A stretch of DNA of 64,000 bases from Caccoplasma intestinavium (GTDB taxonomy: Bacteria > Bacteroidota > Bacteroidia > Bacteroidales > UBA11471), in the NCBI GenBank assembly GCA_018715885.1, contig DVKT01000006.1:84117-148116 (forward strand), read 5' to 3'. Under the pieces are notes generated by a model. That model made no database searches. It saw only the letters and a list, made by a program, of their open reading frames with translations, and was not told the DNA's origin. Shown here piece by piece: positions 1 through 7,686 of the stretch (the first letter of the stretch is position 1; every line of letters begins with the position of its first letter). The position numbers were made by a program, and so were the translations under genes.

Positions 1-1055
1 ACACCGACAGTAGAGAACGAAAGGGGACGCAGCTCGAGAATAACCGTACCGTTGACATTACGCTGAGAACTCTGCAACATCGCCTCTATGTCGCGCATTA
101 CGGGTTCGAGATACTGACTCTCGTGCAAGAACATTCCGTACCAGTTGGCCACTTGGTCTTTCCAGTACTGCTGCCACTTGCTGAGCGTATATTTCTCGAG
201 GAAACGGTGAGCGCCGATAATAAGCATCGGAGCAGCCGCTTCGAAGCCCACACGCCCTTTGATACCGATGATGGTATCTCCCACATGCATGTCGCGACCG
301 ATACCGTAAGCCGCCCCGATTTCTTCGACTTTGAGAATCGCTTCGATGGGATCGTCGTACTTGACACCGTTGACACCGCACAATTCGCCTTCCTTAAATT
401 CGAGGCGCAGTTCTTCGCTGCCGGTTTTGGTAACTTGTTTGAGATATGCGGTTTCGGGAAGACCTTGCTTCGAGTCGAGAATCTCTCCGCCGCAAATCGA
501 CGTTCCCCAAAGACCTACATTATATGAGTACTTCAATTTTGTCCAGTCGGCAGCAAAGCCGTGCTGATTGAGATAGTCAATTTCATATTGCCGGGTAAGA
601 GCCATATCGCGGGTAAGTGTTATGATTTCGACACCCGGCGTAAGAACAAGGAAAGTCATATCGAAACGTATCTGGTCGTTTCCTGCACCGGTAGAACCGT
701 GCGCTATCGCATCGGCACCGATTTCCTGAGCATACCGGGCAATGGCCAACGCCTGAAAAATACGTTCGGAGCTTACCGAGATAGGATAAGTACCATTCCG
801 TAAAACATTTCCGTAAACCATATATTTGAGACTTTTCTCGTAATACTCACGCGTTACATCGAGTGTTACATATTTCACAGCCCCCAATTTATAAGCATTC
901 TCCTCGTTTTGTTTCAACTGCTCGGCACTGAATCCGCCGGTATTGGCGCAAGCGGCATATACTTCATAACCTTTTTCTTTGGCCAGATACATAACGGTAA
1001 ACGATGTATCCAATCCGCCGCTGAAAGCAACGACAACTTTCTTTTTCTTTTCCAT
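1..1055 (-). CDS. argG: Argininosuccinate synthase, 3' end beyond the window
   Basis: Joins citrulline and aspartate with ATP to make argininosuccinate in cytosolic arginine synthesis. Translating the minus strand from the ATG at 1055 gives an open frame of about 351 residues with no stop before the window edge; the family is usually near 400 residues, so the last tenth or so is missing. The N-terminus carries the ATP pyrophosphatase P-loop FSGGLDTS at about residues 10-17, and further in are family blocks such as AHGSTGAGNDQIRF and YSYNVGLWGTSICGG. A Lys run (MEKKKKVVV) precedes the first strand. The start lies 10 bp after the stop of the GNAT gene, in the order argR-GNAT-argG, which fits an arginine operon repressed by ArgR. 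The assignment is secure; only the C-terminus is unseen. Confidence 0.96.
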   Translation of the reverse strand, partial: MEKKKKVVVAFSGGLDTSFTVMYLAKEKGYEVYAACANTGGFSAEQLKQNEENAYKLGAVKYVTLDVTREYYEKSLKYMVYGNVLRNGTYPISVSSERIFQALAIARYAQEIGADAIAHGSTGAGNDQIRFDMTFLVLTPGVEIITLTRDMALTRQYEIDYLNQHGFAADWTKLKYSYNVGLWGTSICGGEILDSKQGLPETAYLKQVTKTGSEELRLEFKEGELCGVNGVKYDDPIEAILKVEEIGAAYGIGRDMHVGDTIIGIKGRVGFEAAAPMLIIGAHRFLEKYTLSKWQQYWKDQVANWYGMFLHESQYLEPVMRDIEAMLQSSQRNVNGTVILELRPLSFSTVG

Positions 1056-1065
1056 ATCTCGTTTT

Positions 1066-1641
1066 TTATTTATTTTCTTCGTGATGATGATCTTTTTCCT
1101 GATGCTCCTTCGGGTCGTATAACATAGCAGTGCAAATGCAGAACTTTCGTTTCTTCGCCACCAAAATATCATGGTTGATGCAACCTTCGCAACCGCGCCA
1201 AAAAGCATCATCATCGGTCAACTCGTTGAACGTTACGGGAACGTACCCCAATTCGGTGTTCATCTTCATAACGGCGGCACCGCTCGTCAACGAAAAGATT
1301 TTCGCCCACGGCCAACGCAAGCGGGCCAACTGGAAAGAAGCCTGTTTGATACGTTTCGCCAACCCGAGCCCCCGGTACTTCGGGTGTACGATAAGTCCCG
1401 AAGTGGCGACATATTGCTTGTTCCCCCATGACTCGATATAGGTAAATCCTGCAAAATCATCACCGCACAAAGCGATAATGGCTTTACCCTCTTTCATCTT
1501 CTGCGCTACATACTCATGAGTACGCTCGGCAATGCCGGTTCCACGTACTTTGGCGGCCTCTCTGATGGTATCCAGTATCGTATCGACATACACCTCATGG
1601 GAGGCATCGGCAACCATCACTTCAATATCCTGAGATTCCAT
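1066..1641 (-). CDS. GNAT acyltransferase of the arginine operon (candidate N-acylglutamate synthase)
   Basis: A 191-residue GNAT protein. The acetyl-CoA binding loop is visible as HPKYRGLGLAKRI around residues 89-101. Its place between argR and argG suggests the first step of ornithine synthesis, acylation of glutamate. Bacteroides makes arginine through N-succinyl intermediates, and from memory the equivalent B. thetaiotaomicron gene was assigned as N-succinylglutamate synthase by mutant fitness data; the succinyl specificity here is inference. The C-terminus is odd: a CEGC pair, a CIC pair and a His-rich tail (KDHHHEEN), which could bind a metal. It is 10 bp upstream of argG and 32 bp downstream of argR. 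An unrelated GNAT function is possible but less likely in this context. Confidence 0.8.
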   Translation of the reverse strand: MESQDIEVMVADASHEVYVDTILDTIREAAKVRGTGIAERTHEYVAQKMKEGKAIIALCGDDFAGFTYIESWGNKQYVATSGLIVHPKYRGLGLAKRIKQASFQLARLRWPWAKIFSLTSGAAVMKMNTELGYVPVTFNELTDDDAFWRGCEGCINHDILVAKKRKFCICTAMLYDPKEHQEKDHHHEENK

Positions 1642-1673
1642 TTTAATTTTTGAATAAGTCGAAATGTATTTTA

Positions 1674-2150
1674 TTATTGAATATTCGGTATAATTATGCG
1701 TAATGCTTCGACGGCTCTTTCCCGGCTCACTTCTTCACGCCAAATGAGCAAAACGGTATCGTCTCCGGCAATAGTCCCCAACAACTCGGGCAGTGTATGG
1801 GCATCGATATCCGATGCGGTACTTCCCGCATAACCGGGACGGGTTTTTATAACTGCCATATTTCCGGAAAAAGAAATAGAAAGAAACCCGTTGGAAGCAG
1901 CAAAGGATCCACCCCGTGAAATTTTCGGACGACGCGACAATCCCGCCAATTCGGGAAGAATATACTGATAACCTCCGGCCGGCAAAGATACTTTCACGAT
2001 TTGCAACTGTTTCAGATCCCGCGACAAGGTAGCTTGCGTCAAATCAAAACCTTGCTCACGCAAACGCTGCAACAGCTCCTCCTGTCCGCTGACCCGATTG
2101 GCGCTTACAATCGATTTGATAGCTTCTAATCTGTTGACTTTATCTTTCAT
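1674..2150 (-). CDS. argR: Arginine repressor ArgR
   Basis: Hexameric arginine-responsive DNA-binding regulator, 158 residues, normal length for the family. The N-terminal winged helix (about residues 1-70) holds the recognition segment TQATLSRDLKQL. The C-terminal oligomerisation and arginine-binding domain carries GTIAGDDTVLLI, in which the Gly-Asp-Asp is the ligand-binding signature. It is the first gene of the minus-strand arginine operon, and a TATATTTG -7 box lies 31 bp upstream. An AT-rich half-site resembling an ARG box lies just above that box, suggesting autoregulation. Assignment secure. Confidence 0.96.
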   Translation of the reverse strand: MKDKVNRLEAIKSIVSANRVSGQEELLQRLREQGFDLTQATLSRDLKQLQIVKVSLPAGGYQYILPELAGLSRRPKISRGGSFAASNGFLSISFSGNMAVIKTRPGYAGSTASDIDAHTLPELLGTIAGDDTVLLIWREEVSRERAVEALRIIIPNIQ

Positions 2151-2180
2151 AGCGTTGCATATTTATTCCTTTTCGGACCG

Positions 2181-2188
2181 CAAATATA
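2181..2188 (-). promoter_or_regulatory. Promoter -7 box of argR operon
   Basis: On the minus strand this reads TATATTTG, a match to the Bacteroidetes -7 consensus TAnnTTTG, 31 bp before the argR start. It is the only good candidate upstream of argR. Confidence 0.6.
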
Positions 2189-2205
2189 CGTATAAAAATT
2201 TATAT

Positions 2206-2220
2206 CGATGCATTTTTATC
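2206..2220. promoter_or_regulatory. Possible ARG box upstream of argR
   Basis: The run TGCATTTTTAT (2209-2219) matches one half and the spacer of the Bacillus-type ArgR operator, but the second half is poor. It sits about 20-30 bp upstream of the -7 box, where a repressor would block the polymerase. A weak call based on motif and position only. Confidence 0.3.
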
Positions 2221-2398
2221 AAAAATTTATCACCGATGGAATTTTTCAACGCTTACGCAATCTATACAACACTGTTTATAAAAAGATTACCTATCGGGAA
2301 AATTTTAGTTTCCCAATTCTCAATTTCGTTTTTTATTCATAATAATGTATATTTTCTACAAACGAAAAAAATCGAGCCAATGACAAAAGCAATGCCAT

Positions 2399-3181
2399 TC
2401 AATCAAAAAAGGAAGAAATCTCTGCTATTTTTCCATAAGCCGTCTGGTCGCAAAGACAAGGTACGACCGAAACATATCGGTTTGCCAAAAAATATTCATC
2501 GGTATCCGTTGCCTCAGGCTCCGTGTTGACAAAATGGCCGGTAAGAAAATAGCCCTCCCGACCCTTCTCCCCGACACGCAATTCATACTCTTCGGACCAA
2601 TAGCCCCGAGCCTGACGACATACACGAAGCCCCCGAATAGGTTGTACCGGGAAATTGACATTCAGACACACACCGTCGGGCAGACCCGATGACAAAACCC
2701 GTGTAACAATACGACGCACATAATCCCTACACGGAGAAAAATCGGCATCAGCATCATGCGAAAGCAATGAAAATCCCACAGAAGGGATATTCACCACACA
2801 GCCTTCGAGTACAGCCCCCATCGTTCCCGAATAAAGAATACTCACTCCGGCATTGGACCCATGATTGATACCCGACAAAATAAGATCGGGACGAAACTCG
2901 GAAAAAGCATGCAGCGCCAACTTCACACAATCGACCGGAGTCCCGTTACAAGCATAAAACTCCGCGCCGGAAAACGAATCTATTTTTTCAAGAAAAAGTG
3001 GCACACCCGATGTAATCGCCCCCGACTGCCCCGAACGAGCACTATCGGGTGCAACAACCCGTATATCGCCCAAATCAGAAACATAATCGACCAAAGAACG
3101 TAGCCCTTTCGCCCCGATACCGTCATCATTGGTAATGAGAATACGAGGTTTCCGACTGGAATTATAATCACTTAAAGACAT
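2399..3181 (-). CDS. surE: 5'/3'-nucleotidase SurE
   Basis: Survival protein SurE, a metal-dependent phosphatase of nucleoside monophosphates, 260 residues from the chosen start. The N-terminal motif ILITNDDGIGAKG contains the paired Asp residues that bind the metal. Other family blocks are VAPDSARSGQSGAIT, GTPVDCVKLAL and LSGINHGSNAG. The frame extends 17 codons further upstream, but that stretch overlaps the promoter-like TATATTTG at 3201-3208 and does not look like SurE, so the ATG at 3181 is preferred. It is divergent from parA and transcribed toward argR, with no clear terminator between. Confidence 0.95.
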   Translation of the reverse strand: MSLSDYNSSRKPRILITNDDGIGAKGLRSLVDYVSDLGDIRVVAPDSARSGQSGAITSGVPLFLEKIDSFSGAEFYACNGTPVDCVKLALHAFSEFRPDLILSGINHGSNAGVSILYSGTMGAVLEGCVVNIPSVGFSLLSHDADADFSPCRDYVRRIVTRVLSSGLPDGVCLNVNFPVQPIRGLRVCRQARGYWSEEYELRVGEKGREGYFLTGHFVNTEPEATDTDEYFLANRYVSVVPCLCDQTAYGKIAEISSFFD

Positions 3182-3200
3182 AATCAAGCATTTTATGAGG

Positions 3201-3208
3201 CAAATATA
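3201..3208 (-). promoter_or_regulatory. Promoter -7 box of surE
   Basis: TATATTTG on the minus strand, 19 bp before the chosen surE ATG. It supports the shorter surE start. Confidence 0.55.
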
Positions 3209-3304
3209 CAAAAAATCCGCATCGTTCCGCAAGAAGCCATCGGCAAGAGAAAGATAGAGAATGCTAAAATAGATAAAACCCTATCAATCTTTTCGGTAAA
3301 TTCG

Positions 3305-3312
3305 TATCTTTG
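3305..3312 (+). promoter_or_regulatory. Promoter -7 box, probably for parA
   Basis: TATCTTTG fits TAnnTTTG. If used, it gives the parA message an untranslated leader of about 200 nt, which is long; a second, unrecognised promoter nearer parA cannot be excluded. Confidence 0.5.
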
Positions 3313-3524
3313 CCATGAGATAACCTCAAAAGGAGTCAGTAACAAAATCGGCACACCGTATTCAGATTTCCCATATAAGGTTATCTTCCGACAACAAGAA
3401 CCGGAAACAAAGCAGTTTTTCAACAACCGAAACGACTTATCAACAGCACAAGTAATAATCGGCAGCAAACTGCAAAAATGCAAAGAAAAAAAGATTTCCT
3501 TTGCCTTGTAAAAACAAGACAATT

Positions 3525-4292
3525 ATGGGTAAAATCATCGCAATAGCCAACCAAAAAGGCGGCGTAGGGAAAACCACGACAACAATCAATTTGGCAGCCT
3601 CATTGGCCGCCTTAGACCGGAAGGTACTGCTCATCGATGCCGACCCGCAAGCCAATGCATCGTCGGGACTAAGTATCGACATCACTCAGAAAAACATTTC
3701 TATATACGAATGTCTCATCGGAGAAGCCTCTCTGCGCGAGGCCATCGACACGACATGCGTGTCGGGACTCGATATCGTATGTTCGCACATCGACTTGGTA
3801 GGAGCAGAACTCGAACTGCTGAACACCGCCAATCGGGAACGGATTCTATTGCATCTTATCGAAGAAGTAAAAGCCGAATACGATTATGTGCTTATCGACT
3901 GTTCTCCCTCACTGGGACTGATTACGGTCAACTCGCTCACAGCAGCCGACTCGGTAATTATTCCCGTGCAAGCCGAATACTTTGCCCTCGAAGGAATCAG
4001 CAAACTGCTCAACACGATAAAGCTCATCAAGTCGAGACTCAACCCGAACCTCGCCATCGAAGGTTTTCTGCTCACGATGTACGACTCTCGCCTACGACTG
4101 GGAAACCAAATCTACGAAGAGTTGAAAAAGCACTTCCGCGAGCTGGTTTTCGACACGGTCATACAGCGCAATATCCGGTTGAGCGAAGCTCCCAGCCACG
4201 GAATACCCGTACTCATGTACGACCCCAACTCCAAAGGTGCCCTCAACCACATGCAACTCGCCAAAGAGCTCATCAAAAGGGAAAAGAAATAG
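3525..4292 (+). CDS. parA: Chromosome partitioning ATPase ParA (Soj)
   Basis: Walker-type ATPase that moves the ParB-bound origin region, 255 residues. The deviant Walker A motif KGGVGKTTT is at about residues 10-18, followed by IDADPQANASSGL and the Walker B region YVLIDCSPSLGLIT. The frame is open eight codons upstream, but ParA proteins begin at MGKIIAIANQKGG, so the ATG at 3525 is chosen. parB follows after 45 bp. The chromosomal ParA type (no N-terminal HTH) fits its location among housekeeping genes. Confidence 0.96.
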   Translation: MGKIIAIANQKGGVGKTTTTINLAASLAALDRKVLLIDADPQANASSGLSIDITQKNISIYECLIGEASLREAIDTTCVSGLDIVCSHIDLVGAELELLNTANRERILLHLIEEVKAEYDYVLIDCSPSLGLITVNSLTAADSVIIPVQAEYFALEGISKLLNTIKLIKSRLNPNLAIEGFLLTMYDSRLRLGNQIYEELKKHFRELVFDTVIQRNIRLSEAPSHGIPVLMYDPNSKGALNHMQLAKELIKREKK

Positions 4293-4337
4293 GAACAAAC
4301 AACTTCCGGGTGTGCCGGAGTGAAGAAAAACATAGAT

Positions 4338-5213
4338 ATGACGACCATCAAACGAAATGCCCTCGGCCGGGGACTCGACGCCCTCATTACTATGGACGAT
4401 GTAAAAACCGGAGGGTCATCATCGATCAACGAAATAAAACTATCCCTCATCAAGCCCAACCCGGGGCAACCCCGGCAGGAATTCGACGAAGAATCCCTCA
4501 ATGAACTGGCAGCTTCGATTCGGGAACTCGGCATCATACAACCCATTACTTTACGGCAGATGCCCGATGACAGCTACCAAATCATCTCGGGCGAGCGGCG
4601 ATATAGGGCATCGTTACTGGCCGGCCTCGAAACCATACCGGCCTATGTACGAACCGTTGAAGACGAGACCGTCATGGAAATGGCTCTCATCGAAAACATT
4701 CAACGCGAAGACTTGAATCCCGTGGAGATTGCATTGACCTTTCAAAAGCTCATCGAGCAATACCATCTCACACAAGACCGGCTCAGCGAGCGCGTAGGGA
4801 AAAAACGGGCAACGATTGCCAACTACCTGAGACTGCTGAAACTTCCCGCCGAAATACAAATCGGGTTAAAAAACAAACAGATCGATATGGGTCATGCACG
4901 AGCCCTTCTCTCGGTCGATAACCCGGCCCGGCAACTGCAACTTTACGAACAAATTCAGGAATACGGATATTCGGTGAGAAAAGTCGAGGAGTTGGCCAAA
5001 GAAATGAGCGTAGAGACTCCCGCTTCGCACGAAAAAAAGGAGTCGGACGAGACAACCGGCGAGTACGATATTCTACGCCACCATCTTTCCGAATTTTTCA
5101 AAACACCGGTACAATTTACCTGCAATGCCAAAGGGAAAGGGAAGATCTCTATTCCGTTTAAAAACGAAGAAGAACTGGAACGACTTATCGCCCTCTTCGA
5201 TAAACTGAAATAA
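4338..5213 (+). CDS. parB: Chromosome partitioning protein ParB (Spo0J)
   Basis: Binds parS sites and loads condensin, working with ParA. The protein has 291 residues from the ATG at 4338; an in-frame GTG six codons earlier is possible, but ParB N-termini usually begin at the MTTIKRNALGRGLDALI type of sequence. The ParB/Srx nuclease-like domain contains SGERRYRAS (CTP binding) and MALIENIQREDLNPVE. The HTH follows with RVGKKRATIANYLRLL. The C-terminus (FKNEEELERLIALFDKL) is the dimerisation domain. It is followed after 5 bp by the DUF5683 gene. Confidence 0.96.
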   Translation: MTTIKRNALGRGLDALITMDDVKTGGSSSINEIKLSLIKPNPGQPRQEFDEESLNELAASIRELGIIQPITLRQMPDDSYQIISGERRYRASLLAGLETIPAYVRTVEDETVMEMALIENIQREDLNPVEIALTFQKLIEQYHLTQDRLSERVGKKRATIANYLRLLKLPAEIQIGLKNKQIDMGHARALLSVDNPARQLQLYEQIQEYGYSVRKVEELAKEMSVETPASHEKKESDETTGEYDILRHHLSEFFKTPVQFTCNAKGKGKISIPFKNEEELERLIALFDKLK

Positions 5214-5218
5214 AAACT

Positions 5219-5965
5219 TTGAGCCAAAAACGTCTTTTACAGAACAGTTTGAAACTTATTATGCTCTGCTTAATAAGTTTCGCATCATTGCCGTCGGTCG
5301 CACAAGAAAACCTCGACACCGCCGACAGGAAGAATGGTCGTGATAGTTCCGAGACAAACATCGCCCGACCCGATAGCAGTGCAACAACCGTCGACATACC
5401 CTATTACCGGGTCGAAGACGCACCTTTGAAACAAACGGTTGCAGCAACCGATACCAACGCTTTCAGTCCCGACCCGGTAAAAGCAGTTTGGTATTCGGCC
5501 CTCTGCCCCGGATTGGGACAAATTTATAACCGCAGTTACTGGAAATTACCGATCCTCATCGGCGGATATTTGGGACTTATATATGCAACCAACTGGAATG
5601 CCCGCTACTTCAACGATTACTCCACGGCCTATCGCGATGCGATGGATAATGACCCCAATACCAACAGTTTCATCAATTTTCTCGCTTATAATCGACGTAA
5701 TGATCCCGAGTGGATCGAGGCCAACATGGCTTGGTTGCAAAGTTCTATGAAACGCAAGAAAGACTATTATCGCAAATATCGGGATTTGTGCATTATCTCT
5801 ATGATCGGTGTATATTTTGTCGCCATGATCGAGGCCTATGTCGATGCACATCTCTACAATTTTGATATTTCCGATAATCTATCCATGAAAGTTACTCCCA
5901 CCGTCATCGAACCCGTCAGGTATTCGACGGCTTCGATAGGATTCCAATGCGCCATAACATTCTAA
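5219..5965 (+). CDS. DUF5683 envelope protein
   Basis: A Bacteroidetes protein of unknown function, up to 248 residues. A hydrophobic N-terminus (LIMLCLISFASLPSVAQ) looks like a signal peptide. The conserved DUF5683 part begins near VKAVWYSALCPGLGQIYNRSYWK and includes two membrane segments, ILIGGYLGLIYA and LCIISMIGVYFVAMI. The start is uncertain: TTG at 5219 gives 248 residues and leaves 5 bp after parB; the ATG at 5261 gives 234 and starts directly at the signal peptide. It lies between parB and a lytic transglycosylase, a placement I recall from other Bacteroidales, so it may act at the envelope. No function can be assigned. Confidence 0.85.
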   Translation: MSQKRLLQNSLKLIMLCLISFASLPSVAQENLDTADRKNGRDSSETNIARPDSSATTVDIPYYRVEDAPLKQTVAATDTNAFSPDPVKAVWYSALCPGLGQIYNRSYWKLPILIGGYLGLIYATNWNARYFNDYSTAYRDAMDNDPNTNSFINFLAYNRRNDPEWIEANMAWLQSSMKRKKDYYRKYRDLCIISMIGVYFVAMIEAYVDAHLYNFDISDNLSMKVTPTVIEPVRYSTASIGFQCAITF

Positions 5966-5975
5966 AAAGACCTTT

Positions 5976-7577
5976 ATGAAATCGACCATATCATTGCTAT
6001 TATGCCTGTTTTTTCTGTTTCCCGTCTCGTCATCGGCAGCAAAGAGAAGAAAAGACAGAAAACGTAACGTTATAGAAACCCCGGCAGACAGTCTACTCGT
6101 ACAAAAGCCGATCGATACGATTCTAATCGTTTCGCCCGATACATTGAAAACGGACTCCGTCCCAAAGACAGCGCCCGCAGCATCCCACAAGTTGACGGCA
6201 AAAGATACGATCACCGATAACGATATCGTCCTCCCCGAAGGTCTTGCCAATGGCGTCGACACACTTATCAGCGAAGAAGTAGACCATTTACAACCTCCCG
6301 TCCATCGCAAAGGCGGCAATATCGACTACCCCGACTCCGTATATATACAGCGGCTTTGCGCACTCCCCGCCATTATCGAGCTACCTTACAACAGCGTTGT
6401 CAAAGGATATATTTCCCTATATACCGAGAAACGTAGAGAACTGGTAGAAAAATTACTGGCCTTGAACCTTTACTACGAACCTATTTTCGAACAAGAACTC
6501 GACAAAATGGGGTTACCCATCGAACTGAAATATCTGCCCGTCATCGAATCGGCTTTGCGTCCCAACGCCGTATCTCCGGTAGGTGCAACGGGGCTGTGGC
6601 AATTCATGATCGGGACAGCCCGTATGATGGGACTCGAAGTAAACAGTGTCGTTGACGAACGACGCGATCCGTACAAATCGACCCAACAAGCGTTGCGATA
6701 CCTGCAACAGTTACACGACAACTTCGGCGATTGGACCCTTGCCATAGCCGCATATAATTGCGGACCGGGAAATGTAAATAAAGCCATACGCCGTTCCGGA
6801 GGAAAACGGGACTATTGGGATATATACCCCTATCTGCCCCGGGAAACCCGCGGATATGTACCGGCTTTTATCGCCGCCAATTATATCATGAACTATTACG
6901 ATCTGCACAACATACAGCCGGGAGAAATAGAGCTACCTTCTGAAACGGACACCGTACTGGTTAATAAACGTCTGCACTTCAAACAAATATCCGACGTCCT
7001 CGGCATCGAAGTCGGCGAATTGAGACAGCTCAATCCGCAATACCGCCGCGATGTCGTTCCGGCCACAGCCAAACGCCCTTATTTCCTCGTCTTACCGGAA
7101 GAGTCGGCATACGCTTTTGTCGAGAACGAAGATTCGATTTGCAACCACCAGTCCGAGCTTTATGCCCGACGCATCACTGCCGAATTGGCCCAAGCGTCCA
7201 GAACACCCATACAAGGGTATCACCGCGTACGTTCGGGCGAGAATCTGTCGGTTATTGCACATCGATACCGTACCAGCGTCGCGAACCTGAAAAGGTGGAA
7301 CAACCTCAAAAGCAACAATATTTACCCGGGTATGCGATTAGCAGTAAGCTCATCATATGCAAAAACCCGCTCTTCGGCAAAAACAACAGCAACAAAATCG
7401 ACCCGTAAAGCCGAGACATGGATCACAAACGGCGTTCGTTACTACAAAGTAAGACCGGGAGATAGTTTATGGGAAATTTCGAGACAGTTCCCGGGTCTTA
7501 CCGTTCAAGCATTGAAAAATGCCAATTCATTAAACTCGAACAATCTAAAACCCGGACAGATACTAAAAATCCCCTAA
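5976..7577 (+). CDS. Membrane-bound lytic transglycosylase with two LysM domains (MltD-like)
   Basis: Cleaves peptidoglycan glycan strands to 1,6-anhydro products in the periplasm. 533 residues with an N-terminal signal peptide (LLLCLFFLFPVSSSA). The SLT domain spans about 170-310; the catalytic Glu is in LPVIESALRP, followed by the GATGLWQFM and IAAYNCGPGNVNKAI blocks typical of the MltD family. Two LysM repeats close the protein, one beginning YHRVRSGENLSVIA (about 408) and one YYKVRPGDSLWEIS (about 488). It follows the DUF5683 gene by 10 bp and is probably the last gene of the parAB operon, since a terminator comes right after. Confidence 0.93.
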   Translation: MKSTISLLLCLFFLFPVSSSAAKRRKDRKRNVIETPADSLLVQKPIDTILIVSPDTLKTDSVPKTAPAASHKLTAKDTITDNDIVLPEGLANGVDTLISEEVDHLQPPVHRKGGNIDYPDSVYIQRLCALPAIIELPYNSVVKGYISLYTEKRRELVEKLLALNLYYEPIFEQELDKMGLPIELKYLPVIESALRPNAVSPVGATGLWQFMIGTARMMGLEVNSVVDERRDPYKSTQQALRYLQQLHDNFGDWTLAIAAYNCGPGNVNKAIRRSGGKRDYWDIYPYLPRETRGYVPAFIAANYIMNYYDLHNIQPGEIELPSETDTVLVNKRLHFKQISDVLGIEVGELRQLNPQYRRDVVPATAKRPYFLVLPEESAYAFVENEDSICNHQSELYARRITAELAQASRTPIQGYHRVRSGENLSVIAHRYRTSVANLKRWNNLKSNNIYPGMRLAVSSSYAKTRSSAKTTATKSTRKAETWITNGVRYYKVRPGDSLWEISRQFPGLTVQALKNANSLNSNNLKPGQILKIP

Positions 7578-7586
7578 ACACCAGCT

Positions 7587-7613
7587 TCCTGCATTAGGAT
7601 GTCAGGATTTTTT
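7587..7613 (+). terminator. Terminator after the lytic transglycosylase gene
   Basis: Imperfect hairpin TCCTGCAT / ATGTCAGGA with a one-base bulge and a four-base loop, followed by six T. It separates the parAB operon from the pectin genes. Confidence 0.6.
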
Positions 7614-7644
7614 ACATTAAAACCAACAATTCCATTATTTTTAC

Positions 7645-7652
7645 TATTTTTG
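7645..7652 (+). promoter_or_regulatory. Promoter -7 box of the first pectin operon
   Basis: TATTTTTG, 34 bp upstream of the CE12-CE8 start and downstream of the terminator at 7587-7613. Confidence 0.55.
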
Positions 7653-7686
7653 TCGCATTGATCCAATAAAAAACAACCTTTTTACC

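Larger units (their letters stand above)
3182..3524. other. Intergenic region between surE and parA
   Basis: 343 bp without a convincing gene. It holds the surE -7 box (3201-3208, minus) and a plus-strand -7 box (3305-3312). The short frames across it show no family signal. I looked for a parS palindrome and did not find one. Confidence 0.6.

Noticed and set aside
561..803. 80-codon plus-strand frame near the left edge
   Set aside because: Lies antisense to argG, which reads through the whole first 1055 bp.
3438..3446. TTATCAACA, one base off a DnaA box, near parA
   Set aside because: A single imperfect site with no cluster, no dnaA gene and no AT-rich unwinding element nearby does not support an origin.
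3710..4504. 264-codon frame overlapping parA and parB
   Set aside because: Arg- and His-rich translation in an alternative frame; spans two real genes.
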